Shown one piece after another: positions 28,967-38,070 of a stretch of DNA of 64,000 nucleotides. The position numbers were made by a program, and so were the translations under genes. The notes below the pieces were generated by a model. The model did no database searches. It was not told where the DNA came from and worked only from the letters and a program-made list of their open reading frames with translations. Origin of the DNA: Candidatus Zipacnadia bacterium (GTDB lineage: Bacteria; Armatimonadota; Zipacnadia; Zipacnadales; UBA5352); the NCBI GenBank assembly GCA_029820945.1, contig JALGUJ010000002.1, positions 47,921 through 111,920 of the forward strand, read 5' to 3'. How positions within the stretch are numbered: the first letter of the stretch is position 1; each line of letters begins with the position of its first letter.

Positions 28967-31900
28967 ATGATGCGCGCGCTGCCGATGATCACGGTCACAC
29001 TGGCGCTCACGACAGGCGTGGCGGATGCGCAGGACCTCCCGGATGGCGCGGTCCTGGTGGGCCACTGGGACTTCGACGAGGGGCAGGGCCAGTGGGTGCG
29101 AGACGAGAGCCCCTTCGGCCACGGAGGCACGCTGGGCACCTGGCGGGAGCCTGATGGCTTCGACCCGGCGTGGGCAGATGAGGGCGAGGGCGGCTGCCTG
29201 CGCTTCGATGGTGAGGGCGACCGCGTGACCATCTCGCACGCCGCGCCACTGGCTCCGGTGGAGGGCCTCATCTTCGAGGCGCGCGTGAGGCAGGCGGAGC
29301 GCAGCCCCTACGCGCGCATCGCGGATAAGGGCAGCACGTTCGAGGTCTACGTGCGCGAGGACGGCCTGGTCATGTTCCGCCTGCATGGCGCATCCGCACA
29401 CGGCGTGGTCAGCTCAGAGCCGCTGCCACTGGAGCAGTGGACAACGGTTCGCGCTGAGCTCTTCGGCGGGACGATGCGCGTGCTCTTCAACGGAGAGGTC
29501 GTCGGGGAACGCGAGTACGCCGACCCTCCCGAGGACGCCGGCCAGCCCCTGCGCATCGGCTCGGCGCAGAACGCGCGCCCCTTCGCGGGCATGATCGATG
29601 AGGTGCGGCTGTGGAATGTCGGCTACGTGCCGCCCGAAGGCCTGGGCGTGCTGGCGGCCGACGAGCATACCGTCGGCCTCTGGCACCTCGATGCGACGCC
29701 GATCGCGGACGCCTCCGGGACGCAACCGGAGGCGGAGCTGGAGGGCGGAGAGATCGCATCGGGTCGCCACGGACAGGCCGTCCGGTTCAGCGGGGACGGG
29801 TGGCTCCGTGTGCCGGATAACGAGACGCTGGACCTCACCGGCGAGCTGTGCATTGAGGCGTGGGTCAATCAGGATGAGCGCACCCCGTTCGCGCGGATCG
29901 TGGAGAAGAGCGACTGGACGTGGGGCCTCTGGATCGACCGCTACGGCCACCCGGACTTCTTCTTCAAGACCGCGGATGGCGGCTACCATCATACGGTCGG
30001 CGTCGATGAGATCCCCCTCCGGCAGTGGACGCACCTGCGCGGGGAGTTCGACGGCTTCCACGCGACGCTCTACGTCAACGGCGTGGAGACGACGCGCGAC
30101 CTCCTCCCCGCCGGTCAGGACCGGCTCATGACCTCTAACGAAGACCTCTACCTCGGCAACCGCCACCTTGGCGATCGGGGGCTGATCGGGATGCTCGACG
30201 AGGTCCGCATCTCCCGGCGCATCCGGGGCGACCGCCCGCCGATGAAGGTCATCGTCACGCCCTGGCCCAGTGACGGTGAGTGGCAGATCCGGGCATCCGC
30301 GCGCGGCGCCGACGCCGACGTGGCGCGCATGACCGGGCGCATCGAGCGACCGAATGGCGAGACGGACGAGTTCGCGCTGACCGAGGCGGGGGACGGCATC
30401 GGTGAGGCGATGGTGCCGATGGACGCCCCGCCGCCCGGCGAGTACGCTGTGGTCGTGGAGGCGCTGAGTGCCGACGGTCAGCCTATCGCGCGCACGCGCG
30501 AGGAGATCGTGGTCCCGGAGACGCCGTGGCTGGGGGCGGGGATCGGCGTCGGCGACGACGTCCCGCCACCGTGGACGCCGCTGGAGGTCCAGGAGACGAA
30601 TGCGGGCGTGGCGATCGTGTGCTGGGGCAGGCGCTACGAGCTCGCCGGCGGCGCGCTGCCCGCGTCGATCTCCAGCAGTGACGCCGAGCTTCTCGCGGAG
30701 GGCTGCCGGCTGACAGGCGAGGGCACGCAGGTGAGCTGGCAGCCGCCGGAGCTCGCAGGCGCCACGGATGCGGAGGTACGGCTCACCTGTGCGGGCCGGG
30801 CGGGCGGGGCTGAGCTCTCCATGAGCGCAGAAGTAGAGTTCGATGGGATGGCGCGCTACGACCTGACCGTGACTCCCCCCGAGGGCGCGGCGCAGGTCGG
30901 GCCGCTGGCGCTCGAGATCCCGCTCAACGCCCGGCACGCGACGCTCATGCACCACCCCGGGCGCTGGTTCGAGGAGGAGACCTGCGCCGGGGCGGTGCCC
31001 GATGACGGCTGGCAGGCAGACAGCACATGGTATCTGTGGACCGGCGACGAGGACCGCGGGCTGTGCTGGTTCGCGGAGGACCATCAGACCTGGGGGCCGG
31101 ATGCCGAGAGGCCGGGCATCGAGCTGTTCCGAGACGGCCGGCGGACGGTCCTGCGCGTGTGGCTGCTGAACGCGGCGGCGAAGTTGACGGAGCCGCACAC
31201 CTTCACCTGGGGGCTGATGGCGACGCCAGTGAGGCCCCTGCCCGACGACTGGCGCACCTGGCGCTTCGGCAGCCTGAGCAGCGACACGAACGTGGCCGTG
31301 TTCTGGTCGCTCAAGGGCTTCAGCGAGTGGCACTCCTTCCCCGTGCCCATCGAGCCGGAGAAGTACCACGCGATGCGCGAGGAGGCGCACGAGCAGGGCA
31401 CGCGCATCGTGCCCTATACGAACTTCAACATGCAGAGCGACACCGGCGACCTGTGGGAGTACTTCGGAGGCGAGTGGTACGCGCACGCCGGCCAGGGCCG
31501 GGCCGCGGACGTCCTGCGCATGGGCGTGGTGAACATGCGCTGCTGCCCGCTGACGGCGAGCTGGCAGGACTTCATCACCTGGAAGTACCAGCAGTTCCTC
31601 GAGGAGTACGACTGGGACGGCTTCTACCTCGACAACTCGATCCCGGGCAAGTGCAACAACCCCCGCCACCCTGAGGAGCATCACGATCGGCGCTTGATCT
31701 TCGGCACGCGGGAGTTGATGAAGCGCTTCTACCGGCTGAACAAGGCGAATGACCCGCGCAACGTGATGGTCTGTCACATGTCCGCGCACAAGTGCATCCC
31801 GCTGCTGTCGTTCTGCGACGCGACGGTCGATGGCGAGCAGTACTCCTGGGCGCTGGAGCAGTTCGACGGCGACTACATCAACCTCACCAGCCTCGCTCGG

Positions 31901-32323
31901 GTGCGGGCGGAGCTGATGGGTCGCAACTGGGGCCCGATCCCTCTCTTCCTGCCTGAGATCAAGGGCTCCACCGCCAACCGAACGGTGCGCACGCGGGAGA
32001 TGCTCGCGCTTCTGCTGCCCCACGGGACCCGCTTCTGGATCGGCGCCTGCGATCACGAGACGATCTATGGCGCCCTCGATGCGCTGGATGCCTTCGGCAT
32101 CGCCGATGCCCGTTTCCTGCCCTACTGGGCTGACGGCGGTCCGGTCGTCGCTGAAGAGCGCGCCATCGCGAGCGCCTACGTGCGCGCGGGCGAGGGAGCC
32201 CTGCTCATCGTCTCGAACCTCGCCGACGAGGAGCGCGACATAGCGGTCAGCTTCGGGGGACGCACCATCACCGAGACGGTCCCGGCGCGGGACTTCGCGC
32301 TGGTGAGAGTCGCGGCTGAATAG
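28967..32323 (+). CDS. Secreted protein with two LamG domains and a GH123/DUF6067-like catalytic region
   Basis: An 1118-residue exported protein beginning with tandem ATG codons behind GGAGGTG. After the signal peptide (ITVTLALTTGVADAQ) come two LamG/concanavalin-like domains. The first is at about 30-215 (LVGHWDFDEGQGQWVRDES, AGMIDEVRLWN). The second is at about 225-415 (TVGLWHLDATPIADASG, IGMLDEVRISRR). A beta-rich stretch (about 430-760) contains YLWTGDEDRGLCWFAED, the signature I associate with GH123 N-terminal/DUF6067 proteins. The TIM-barrel part (about 770-1050) includes GTRIVPYTNFNMQSD and YDWDGFYLDNSIPGK near 883. GH123 enzymes act on beta-N-acetylgalactosaminides; whether this one does is open. 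It is followed after 11 bp by a cytosolic amidase gene. Confidence 0.87.
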   Translation: MMRALPMITVTLALTTGVADAQDLPDGAVLVGHWDFDEGQGQWVRDESPFGHGGTLGTWREPDGFDPAWADEGEGGCLRFDGEGDRVTISHAAPLAPVEGLIFEARVRQAERSPYARIADKGSTFEVYVREDGLVMFRLHGASAHGVVSSEPLPLEQWTTVRAELFGGTMRVLFNGEVVGEREYADPPEDAGQPLRIGSAQNARPFAGMIDEVRLWNVGYVPPEGLGVLAADEHTVGLWHLDATPIADASGTQPEAELEGGEIASGRHGQAVRFSGDGWLRVPDNETLDLTGELCIEAWVNQDERTPFARIVEKSDWTWGLWIDRYGHPDFFFKTADGGYHHTVGVDEIPLRQWTHLRGEFDGFHATLYVNGVETTRDLLPAGQDRLMTSNEDLYLGNRHLGDRGLIGMLDEVRISRRIRGDRPPMKVIVTPWPSDGEWQIRASARGADADVARMTGRIERPNGETDEFALTEAGDGIGEAMVPMDAPPPGEYAVVVEALSADGQPIARTREEIVVPETPWLGAGIGVGDDVPPPWTPLEVQETNAGVAIVCWGRRYELAGGALPASISSSDAELLAEGCRLTGEGTQVSWQPPELAGATDAEVRLTCAGRAGGAELSMSAEVEFDGMARYDLTVTPPEGAAQVGPLALEIPLNARHATLMHHPGRWFEEETCAGAVPDDGWQADSTWYLWTGDEDRGLCWFAEDHQTWGPDAERPGIELFRDGRRTVLRVWLLNAAAKLTEPHTFTWGLMATPVRPLPDDWRTWRFGSLSSDTNVAVFWSLKGFSEWHSFPVPIEPEKYHAMREEAHEQGTRIVPYTNFNMQSDTGDLWEYFGGEWYAHAGQGRAADVLRMGVVNMRCCPLTASWQDFITWKYQQFLEEYDWDGFYLDNSIPGKCNNPRHPEEHHDRRLIFGTRELMKRFYRLNKANDPRNVMVCHMSAHKCIPLLSFCDATVDGEQYSWALEQFDGDYINLTSLARVRAELMGRNWGPIPLFLPEIKGSTANRTVRTREMLALLLPHGTRFWIGACDHETIYGALDALDAFGIADARFLPYWADGGPVVAEERAIASAYVRAGEGALLIVSNLADEERDIAVSFGGRTITETVPARDFALVRVAAE

Positions 32324-32334
32324 GAGGCCGAGCC

Positions 32335-33171
32335 ATGGCACGATTTGCGCTTGGCATGGCACAGATGCTGGTCGAGGGCGGTAACCTGCACGCGAACCTT
32401 GCGCGCGCGGAGGGCATGATCGCGCGAGCTGCGAGCGAGGGCTGCGCCGCCGTGGTGCTGCCCGAGTGCCTGGACGCCGGCTGGACGCACCCGAGCGCGG
32501 TGGAGCTCGCTGCGCCGATCCCCGGCCCCACCAGCGACCGGCTGGCCGATGCCGCGCGGGAGGCGGGCGTGTACGTGGTGGCCGGGCTGACCGAGCGGGC
32601 GGATGAGCGCATCTACAACGCGTCGGTGCTGATCTCACCCGCCGGTGAGGTGCTGCTACGCCACCGCAAGATCAACATCCTGGAGATCGCGCAGGACCTC
32701 TACTGCATCGGCGACTCGCTGAGCGTGGCCGAGACGGCGCTGGGGACGATTGGCATACCGATCTGCGCGGACGACTTCGCGTCATCGCTGGTCTTCGCGC
32801 ACTCCCTGGCGCGCATGGGGGCGCAGATGATCCTGTCGCCCTGCGCGTGGGCGATGCCGGCGGCGCACGACAACGAGGCGCAGCCCTACGGCGAGACCTG
32901 GCTGACCTCCTTCGGCGAGCTCGCGCGGCTCTACGACGTGACGGTGGTGGGCGTGAGCAACGTGGGCTGGATCACCGGCGGGCCATGGGAGGGCCGCAAG
33001 TGCATCGGCTGCTCGCTGGCGATGGGCCCCGGCGGCGCGACGCTGCTGCACGCGCCCTACGGCGTGGACGCCGAGGGCCTGTTCGTCGTGGAGATCGACC
33101 CGCACACACCCATCGCCCGTGGCACCGCAATCGCCGGGGCGTTGAAGGCGCGCGGCTACGAGGGACCCTAA
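32335..33171 (+). CDS. Nitrilase-superfamily (carbon-nitrogen hydrolase) amidase
   Basis: A 278-residue cytosolic enzyme with the full catalytic triad of the superfamily: Glu44 in VLPECLDAGW, Lys112 in RHRKINILE, and Cys144 in IGIPICADDF. The layout and length match single-domain omega-amidase/carbamoylase-type members. The start has AGGAGG 7 nt upstream and lies 11 bp after the LamG/GH123-like gene, so it is probably co-transcribed with it. The loop sequence (SNVGWITGGPWEGRKCIGCS) is typical of members in polysaccharide islands. A role in hydrolysing an amide or N-carbamoyl group on an imported sugar or aglycone is inference. Confidence 0.9.
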   Translation: MARFALGMAQMLVEGGNLHANLARAEGMIARAASEGCAAVVLPECLDAGWTHPSAVELAAPIPGPTSDRLADAAREAGVYVVAGLTERADERIYNASVLISPAGEVLLRHRKINILEIAQDLYCIGDSLSVAETALGTIGIPICADDFASSLVFAHSLARMGAQMILSPCAWAMPAAHDNEAQPYGETWLTSFGELARLYDVTVVGVSNVGWITGGPWEGRKCIGCSLAMGPGGATLLHAPYGVDAEGLFVVEIDPHTPIARGTAIAGALKARGYEGP

Positions 33172-33194
33172 CGCAGACTCGGAGGGAATCGGTA

Positions 33195-33992
33195 ATGATC
33201 GTTCGCGACTTCGATGAGTTCCTGATCGGCCTGGACCCCGACGCGCGGGGCGATGGTAGCCCCGACGGCCTGAAGTACGGCGACCTCGACGCCGAGGTGC
33301 GCGCGGTCGGGACGACGTGGATGGCCTCGATGGACGTGCTGCGGCGGGCCGTCGAGCGTGGCGTGAACCTGGTCATCGCCCACGAGCCGACCTTCTGGTA
33401 CCACGGCACACCGGCCAACCCCGAGCTGGCTCAGTGCGAGCGCGACGAGGTGGACGTCTCGTTCAAGACCGGCTTCCTCGACGAGCATGGCATCGCGATC
33501 CTGCGCGCACACAACAACTGGGACCCGTACCCGGAGTACGGCATCGAGGCCTGTCTTCGCGCCGTCCTCGGGCTCGGCGAGCCGGTCACACGCATCGGCG
33601 ACTTCTTCGGCCTGTTTGAGATCGAGCCGACCGGCCTGGGCGACCTCGCCCGGGACTACGGCCGGCGGCTGGAGCTGGCATGTGTGCGCGTCGCCGGCGA
33701 TCTTGAGCTGATGGTGCGACGCTTCGCACTGGCCTACGGCGCCTCGAGCGGCACGCAGCGCTACTTCCAATTCCACGAGGCGGGCGCCGACGCCATCGTG
33801 TGCGGGGAGGCGGGGGAGTGGCCCGCGATCCGCCCGGCGCTGGACATGGGGCTGGGCGTGGTCGAGCTGGGCCACGCCGCCACGGAGGAGTTCGGCATGG
33901 AGGGCCTGGCACGGCTGCTGCGCGAGCACTTCCCGGACGTGCCCATCGAGCACATCCCGGCCGAGCCGAGCTACGGCTTCGTGCGCCCGTAG
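33195..33992 (+). CDS. Nif3-like dinuclear metal-centre protein
   Basis: A 265-residue cytosolic protein with the Nif3/DUF34 metal ligands: His63 in VIAHEPTFWYH (usually HHP), His106 and Asp110 in RAHNNWD, and His227 with Glu231 in VVELGHAATEEFG. FHEAGADAIVCGEAGEW fits the GD.k.H region with substitutions. The N-terminus (LIGLDPDARGDGSPDGLKYGD) keeps the WAxxxDNxGL-type loop in altered form. GGAGGG precedes the ATG at 33195; the gap to the amidase is 23 bp, so they form one operon. Biochemical roles of the family are unsettled; its location inside a glycan island is unusual. Confidence 0.87.
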   Translation: MIVRDFDEFLIGLDPDARGDGSPDGLKYGDLDAEVRAVGTTWMASMDVLRRAVERGVNLVIAHEPTFWYHGTPANPELAQCERDEVDVSFKTGFLDEHGIAILRAHNNWDPYPEYGIEACLRAVLGLGEPVTRIGDFFGLFEIEPTGLGDLARDYGRRLELACVRVAGDLELMVRRFALAYGASSGTQRYFQFHEAGADAIVCGEAGEWPAIRPALDMGLGVVELGHAATEEFGMEGLARLLREHFPDVPIEHIPAEPSYGFVRP

Positions 33993-34107
33993 AGACGGCC
34001 TGACGGCTCGTGGTGTGCTGCGCGGGGGGAACCACGGACGGGTCCTGTCGCGTTGCGCGCGCTCCGTGCCGTTGCCACGAGGGCCGACGTCGAGTGAGGT
34101 GAGGGCG

Positions 34108-36114
34108 ATGATGAGGCGGGTTGTGGCACTGGCGATGATGGCGGCGCTGGCGCCGGCGGTACAGAGCCAGGCCGAGGCGATGCGGTCGGCGGTCATCGTC
34201 TACGGGCTGAACCGGCTCAGCGAGGAGGACTACCGGCGCATCCTGGCGGCGCCGGAGGTGGACTACGTCTGCTTCCAGCAGATCATGCCGGAGGGCCCAC
34301 TGCCGGAGCTGACCTGCTCGCGCGCCGCCGAGCTGGCCGCTGCGGGGAAGCGCAACATCGTGCAGATCTGGTGGGGGCCGACCTGGCCCTACCCGTGGTC
34401 GAAGTACAGCTTCGCGAACATCGCGCTCGACCCACAGGTGCGGGAGGACTTCTGGCGCGAGGTGGTGGACCGCTGCATCGACGAGATCGGGGCGGAGAAC
34501 CTCTACGGCGCGCACCTGATGGAAGAGACCGGCATGCAGTTCGGCACGGACGTGCAGCAGCGCGACGACCCCGAGGACTTCGACACCTTCGAGGACGACG
34601 GCAAGTCCTACGACCACCCCTTCTGGAGCGGCTGGAAGAAGGAGTGGTACGGCCGCACCGACATCCCCAACGTCATCCGGCACGAGGACGACTTCCGTGC
34701 GCTGGTGGGCTTCGGCTTCGAGGACGATGAGAGCTGGGAGCCGTGGCAGTGGCACCTGTTCCGGCGCTGGGTCTCGACGCGGCTGCAGTCCGGCGGGCAG
34801 GTCGAGTTCGCCAGGCACATCCACGAGCGCTACGGGCCTGACTCCGACACGCCCGTCAAGGCCTTCACCTGGGACGGCATCCTGTGGGGCGGGGAGAATC
34901 CCCGCACCGACCACCACCTGGAGCGGGAGCACTTCGACGGCGTGATCGTTGACGCCTACGGCGACCCCGGGCGCGGCTACATGACCCAGCGCGCCTTCCG
35001 GCTGCTGTATCCCGTGAGACTGCCACGCAGTCTCCTCGAGATCGTCCACTTCTGCTGGGGCGGCACGCGCGACCGGCCGACCACCATCGAGCAGCGCCGC
35101 CAGCACCTGGCCGCCGCCTACACCGCCGGCCACGACGTGATCGGCTTCTGGTCGAGCCCCGGCAACTACAGCCGGCCGGACGCGTGGGCGGAGGACGTGG
35201 AGCTCCTGGGACGCCTGAAGACGCTGCCGCGGTTCGAGCACCACCCGCGGCTGCTGGTCATCTCCGCGCGCGTCTCCGACATCTACTCGCTTCCCTACTC
35301 GCTGACGGGTCTGACCGACTTCGACATCCTGCCCATCTGGGAGGCCTGGGACGTCGATCTGTCGGGCTACGATGCGCTGGTGCTGGACACGACCGGCCCG
35401 CCCGGCTCCGGCGAGCTGCTCTGGGACACCGAGGGCTTCGCGGCCAAGCACCACTTCCCGGGGCTGCTGGACTACAGGCGCATCAACGCCTTCGTCGAGG
35501 ATGGTGGGGCCGTGATCATCCGCGGCAGGTGGCTCTGGCCGCAGGGCTGCCCGCTCTTCCCGGTCGCGGGCGGGCACGTGCATACGGTGGAGGACGTGAG
35601 GCAGCGCAACGTCCTGCCGCTCGAGTTCACTCCCGAGGGCTGGTGGGTCGATGAGATCGGGCTGTCGGGGACCTACCGCTTCGGGGCGTGCATGTACCCC
35701 ATCGAGGTTGATGACCCCGAGGTACGCGCCTGCGATGCAGCCATCTTCTTCCGGCACGGCCAGGGCGCGTGCCTGATGATCCCGTATCACCGCAACTACG
35801 ACCGTGAGGAGGACTACGGGTCGGAGATGTGGCTGTCGCACCGGCGGCTGATGACGGACCTGGTGCGCGGCTTCCTTCTGCACGTGGGGAAGACCGAGGT
35901 TGCCGAGGAGTGCCTCGCCGACCCGTCGATCGGCAACAACTACCGCCACGCGGTCTCCGCGGACGGCACCCTCGAGACCTGGTTCCTGCACGCGGTCGGC
36001 ATCAGCGGCGGCTTCCCGCCCATCCCGCTGCGGGGCACGGACCTGTTGACGGGCGAGACGGAGCCGGTCCTGACCGGAGACCGGCCGGCGGCGGTCATCG
36101 GGCGTGGTGGCTGA
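34108..36114 (+). CDS. Secreted TIM-barrel-like protein of unknown family
   Basis: A 668-residue exported protein with tandem ATG start codons behind GAGGTGAGGG. After the signal peptide (RRVVALAMMAALAPAVQSQAEA) the first about 400 residues look like a TIM barrel: VIVYGLNRLSEEDYRRIL, VDYVCFQQIMPEG, RNIVQIWWGPTWPYPW, ENLYGAHLMEETGMQFG (acid pair), FDGVIVDAYGDPGRG, HDVIGFWSSPGNYSRP. About 410-520 is a GATase/trimerisation-like fold (YDALVLDTTGPPG ... FVEDGGAVIIRGRWLW), then a beta domain. No named family recognised. It may be the distal gene of the 28967-33992 operon (115-bp gap) and is convergent with the zinc-ribbon gene 11 bp away. Confidence 0.85.
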   Translation: MMRRVVALAMMAALAPAVQSQAEAMRSAVIVYGLNRLSEEDYRRILAAPEVDYVCFQQIMPEGPLPELTCSRAAELAAAGKRNIVQIWWGPTWPYPWSKYSFANIALDPQVREDFWREVVDRCIDEIGAENLYGAHLMEETGMQFGTDVQQRDDPEDFDTFEDDGKSYDHPFWSGWKKEWYGRTDIPNVIRHEDDFRALVGFGFEDDESWEPWQWHLFRRWVSTRLQSGGQVEFARHIHERYGPDSDTPVKAFTWDGILWGGENPRTDHHLEREHFDGVIVDAYGDPGRGYMTQRAFRLLYPVRLPRSLLEIVHFCWGGTRDRPTTIEQRRQHLAAAYTAGHDVIGFWSSPGNYSRPDAWAEDVELLGRLKTLPRFEHHPRLLVISARVSDIYSLPYSLTGLTDFDILPIWEAWDVDLSGYDALVLDTTGPPGSGELLWDTEGFAAKHHFPGLLDYRRINAFVEDGGAVIIRGRWLWPQGCPLFPVAGGHVHTVEDVRQRNVLPLEFTPEGWWVDEIGLSGTYRFGACMYPIEVDDPEVRACDAAIFFRHGQGACLMIPYHRNYDREEDYGSEMWLSHRRLMTDLVRGFLLHVGKTEVAEECLADPSIGNNYRHAVSADGTLETWFLHAVGISGGFPPIPLRGTDLLTGETEPVLTGDRPAAVIGRGG

Positions 36115-36125
36115 CGGCCGGGCGC

Positions 36126-37301
36126 CTACCGGCGCTGCATGGCCGTCCACTCAGTCGTGGCCCCGATGTTCGGGTCGAAGTTGTGATCGTTGCTGACCAC
36201 GTACTCACCAAGGGCGTTGGACCACGCATGCTCGTAGCCCCCGGGCAACTCTACCGGGTAGTCCTGGTGAGGGTCCACGTAGGAGTCCACGCCACGCGTC
36301 GCCTCCGACCATCCCTCAGAGATGCGGTCGAAGGCCGCCTGCCGCTCGCGCCAGGAGTCGAGCATGCCGTCCGTGATCTGATCGGCGTTCGCGCTGATCT
36401 GCCGGCTGATCTGTGCGACCTGCTGATGGCTGCGGATCACGCCCGCGACGAGCTGCTGCTGGACCTGTTGGTACGCGGCGAACCAGGCGGGATTGAGCTT
36501 GACGGAGCGGATCATGACGTCGAAGAGCTCGCTGAGGGTATCGAGCTGGCCCCGGCGGGCGCGCATCGCGAACAGGTAGTCGATGAACCACGAGACCGGG
36601 CCTCCGCCCATCCCGAAGAGGCCCCCCATGCCCATCGCCTGCGGCTGGTGCGTCTGGACCACCCCTATGATCTCCTCTTCCATGGCCTGCCCCTGCCAGT
36701 CATAGCAGACACGGAGCTTGCCGGCCTCGGCCTCGCCGGGGCCGAGCGTTCCGGGGTTGAGAGCGGCCAGCTCCTCGGCGACACCGGGCAACTGCTCTGT
36801 GGCCAGCACCTGCATGTTCGCGACCCCACCCCGGTACCTGGGGACCACGAGCTCCTCGAGGGCCTGGTGCACGCCCATTGGGGCAATGACCTCCGCCCCG
36901 TAGTACTGCCCGCCCATCATCTGCCCCATCAGTCCCATGCCGCCGGGCATCCAGATGCAACTGATTGGCGGGAAGAACTCGAAGCCCTCGACGCCTGCCG
37001 GGTTGAGCACCCGGAACGCGACGGTCGCCGGTGCGCCCGGGTTCTGGTAGTTCCATTGGCAGCCCCCCTGGAACTGCCATCCCACCGGGATCAGCATCCG
37101 CAGTAGCTCCAATCCGGTCCCCTGGGAGTCGATGAGCGTGTGCGCCTTGAGCTTCACTCCCTGGATTACCGTCTGAACGGGGGGGCCGTCCCGCGCCGTC
37201 TGGGCCAGCACCAGCGTGGTGCCGCAGTACTCGCAGATGATCTGCCCGCCGGCGGACGGGGGAATGCTCGCGCCGCACTGCGGGCACTGAAGAGCTGCCA
37301 T
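36126..37301 (-). CDS. Zinc-ribbon protein of unknown function
   Basis: A 391-residue protein that begins MAALQCPQCGASIPPSAGGQ followed by ICEYCGTTLVL: two CxxC pairs forming a zinc ribbon. No signal peptide, so cytosolic. Residues about 55-120 are a beta-rich domain, 120-170 are Gly/Met-rich, 230-260 include GMGGLFGMGGG, and 270-350 are helical (QQVQQQLVAGVIRSHQQVAQISRQISANADQI). The C-terminus ends with a Trp/Tyr-rich segment (GGYEHAWSNALGEYVVSND) that I have seen closing zinc-ribbon proteins of unknown function in other bacteria. The start at ATG 37301 is set by the ribbon; GTG 37334 is the alternative. It is the only non-enzymatic cytosolic gene in the island. Confidence 0.8.
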   Translation of the reverse strand: MAALQCPQCGASIPPSAGGQIICEYCGTTLVLAQTARDGPPVQTVIQGVKLKAHTLIDSQGTGLELLRMLIPVGWQFQGGCQWNYQNPGAPATVAFRVLNPAGVEGFEFFPPISCIWMPGGMGLMGQMMGGQYYGAEVIAPMGVHQALEELVVPRYRGGVANMQVLATEQLPGVAEELAALNPGTLGPGEAEAGKLRVCYDWQGQAMEEEIIGVVQTHQPQAMGMGGLFGMGGGPVSWFIDYLFAMRARRGQLDTLSELFDVMIRSVKLNPAWFAAYQQVQQQLVAGVIRSHQQVAQISRQISANADQITDGMLDSWRERQAAFDRISEGWSEATRGVDSYVDPHQDYPVELPGGYEHAWSNALGEYVVSNDHNFDPNIGATTEWTAMQRR

Positions 37302-37508
37302 GCCTGAGATGCCGTCGCCGGTCACGCGCACCACCGCCCGGCGGAGTCGAGATGTGGTCGTGGGGGAGTTCCCCGATGGCCCTCGTCCCTCCTTCGGTGC
37401 TCGGTGGCGAGGAGGGCAATACCCATGGCGTGAGCAAGAGATGGAATCACGGTACCTTCAGAGCCCTTGGTGACCTGCACAGTCATGTTTGACGCAGGGG
37501 AGGACTGC

Positions 37509-38045
37509 ATGATGGCGCGATTGACACCGGCCGTAGTCCTGGCCGCAGTGCTCGTGCTCGGCGCGAGCGCGTGGGCGCAACCGCGTGAGACCGGCAGGGC
37601 CCTGGACGAGTTCGGGCCCACCGACACTGCTGAGGCGGCGGAGCAGACGCTGCAGACGGCCGTCGAGGCGCTGCTGACCAACGGAGGCGGCGTGCTCATC
37701 ATCCCGCCGGCGGTCACTCAGGAGCTGGAGGTGCGCAACCTCTGGCAGGAGGAGCGCTCCACCCGCGACGAGGGCCCCGTGGTGACCATCCTCGACCACC
37801 GTGGGGGATTCACCGAGTACCACGTGGCGCCGATCGGCAGGCACCAGTTCGGGACCTGGACGGGCTTCCGCGTGGAGCGGGTGCTCAACCTGGGCGAACA
37901 GAGCCTGCCGCACTGCGGGACGCATGCGGTCCAGGCGATCGACAACATCGTGGTCAGCGGCGCGACCTCCTACATGCACACGCTCACCGAGCCCGTGCAG
38001 GCGGGGCAGGACGTGAGGTGCTACCACTATTCAAAGACAGATTAA
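37509..38045 (+). CDS. Short secreted protein, possibly truncated
   Basis: A 178-residue protein with tandem ATG codons and GGGGAGG upstream. The signal peptide is MARLTPAVVLAAVLVLGASAWAQ (two pieces: MARLTPAVVLAA, VLVLGASAWAQ). The mature part (EQTLQTAVEALLTNGGGVLIIPPA ... GRHQFGTWTGFRVERVLNL ... QAIDNIVVSGATSYMHTL) resembles the opening of a pectate-lyase-like beta-helix protein, where a 'gaGG.v.iPpG' strand comes first. Here the frame stops soon after (CYHYSKTD), with no helix repeats. Either it is a small stand-alone protein or the N-terminal relic of a larger one. The sequence after the stop does not continue the frame in any obvious way. Confidence 0.7.
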   Translation: MMARLTPAVVLAAVLVLGASAWAQPRETGRALDEFGPTDTAEAAEQTLQTAVEALLTNGGGVLIIPPAVTQELEVRNLWQEERSTRDEGPVVTILDHRGGFTEYHVAPIGRHQFGTWTGFRVERVLNLGEQSLPHCGTHAVQAIDNIVVSGATSYMHTLTEPVQAGQDVRCYHYSKTD

Positions 38046-38070
38046 GTCTGGGGAAAGGTCCGTCGTTTCC

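Noticed and set aside
29414..32638. 1074-codon minus-strand frame opposite the LamG gene
   Set aside because: Arg/Pro-rich antisense shadow. It spans the boundary between two well-supported + strand genes.
33586..36150. 854-codon minus-strand frame
   Set aside because: Antisense to the Nif3-like and 34108 genes, with no domain features.
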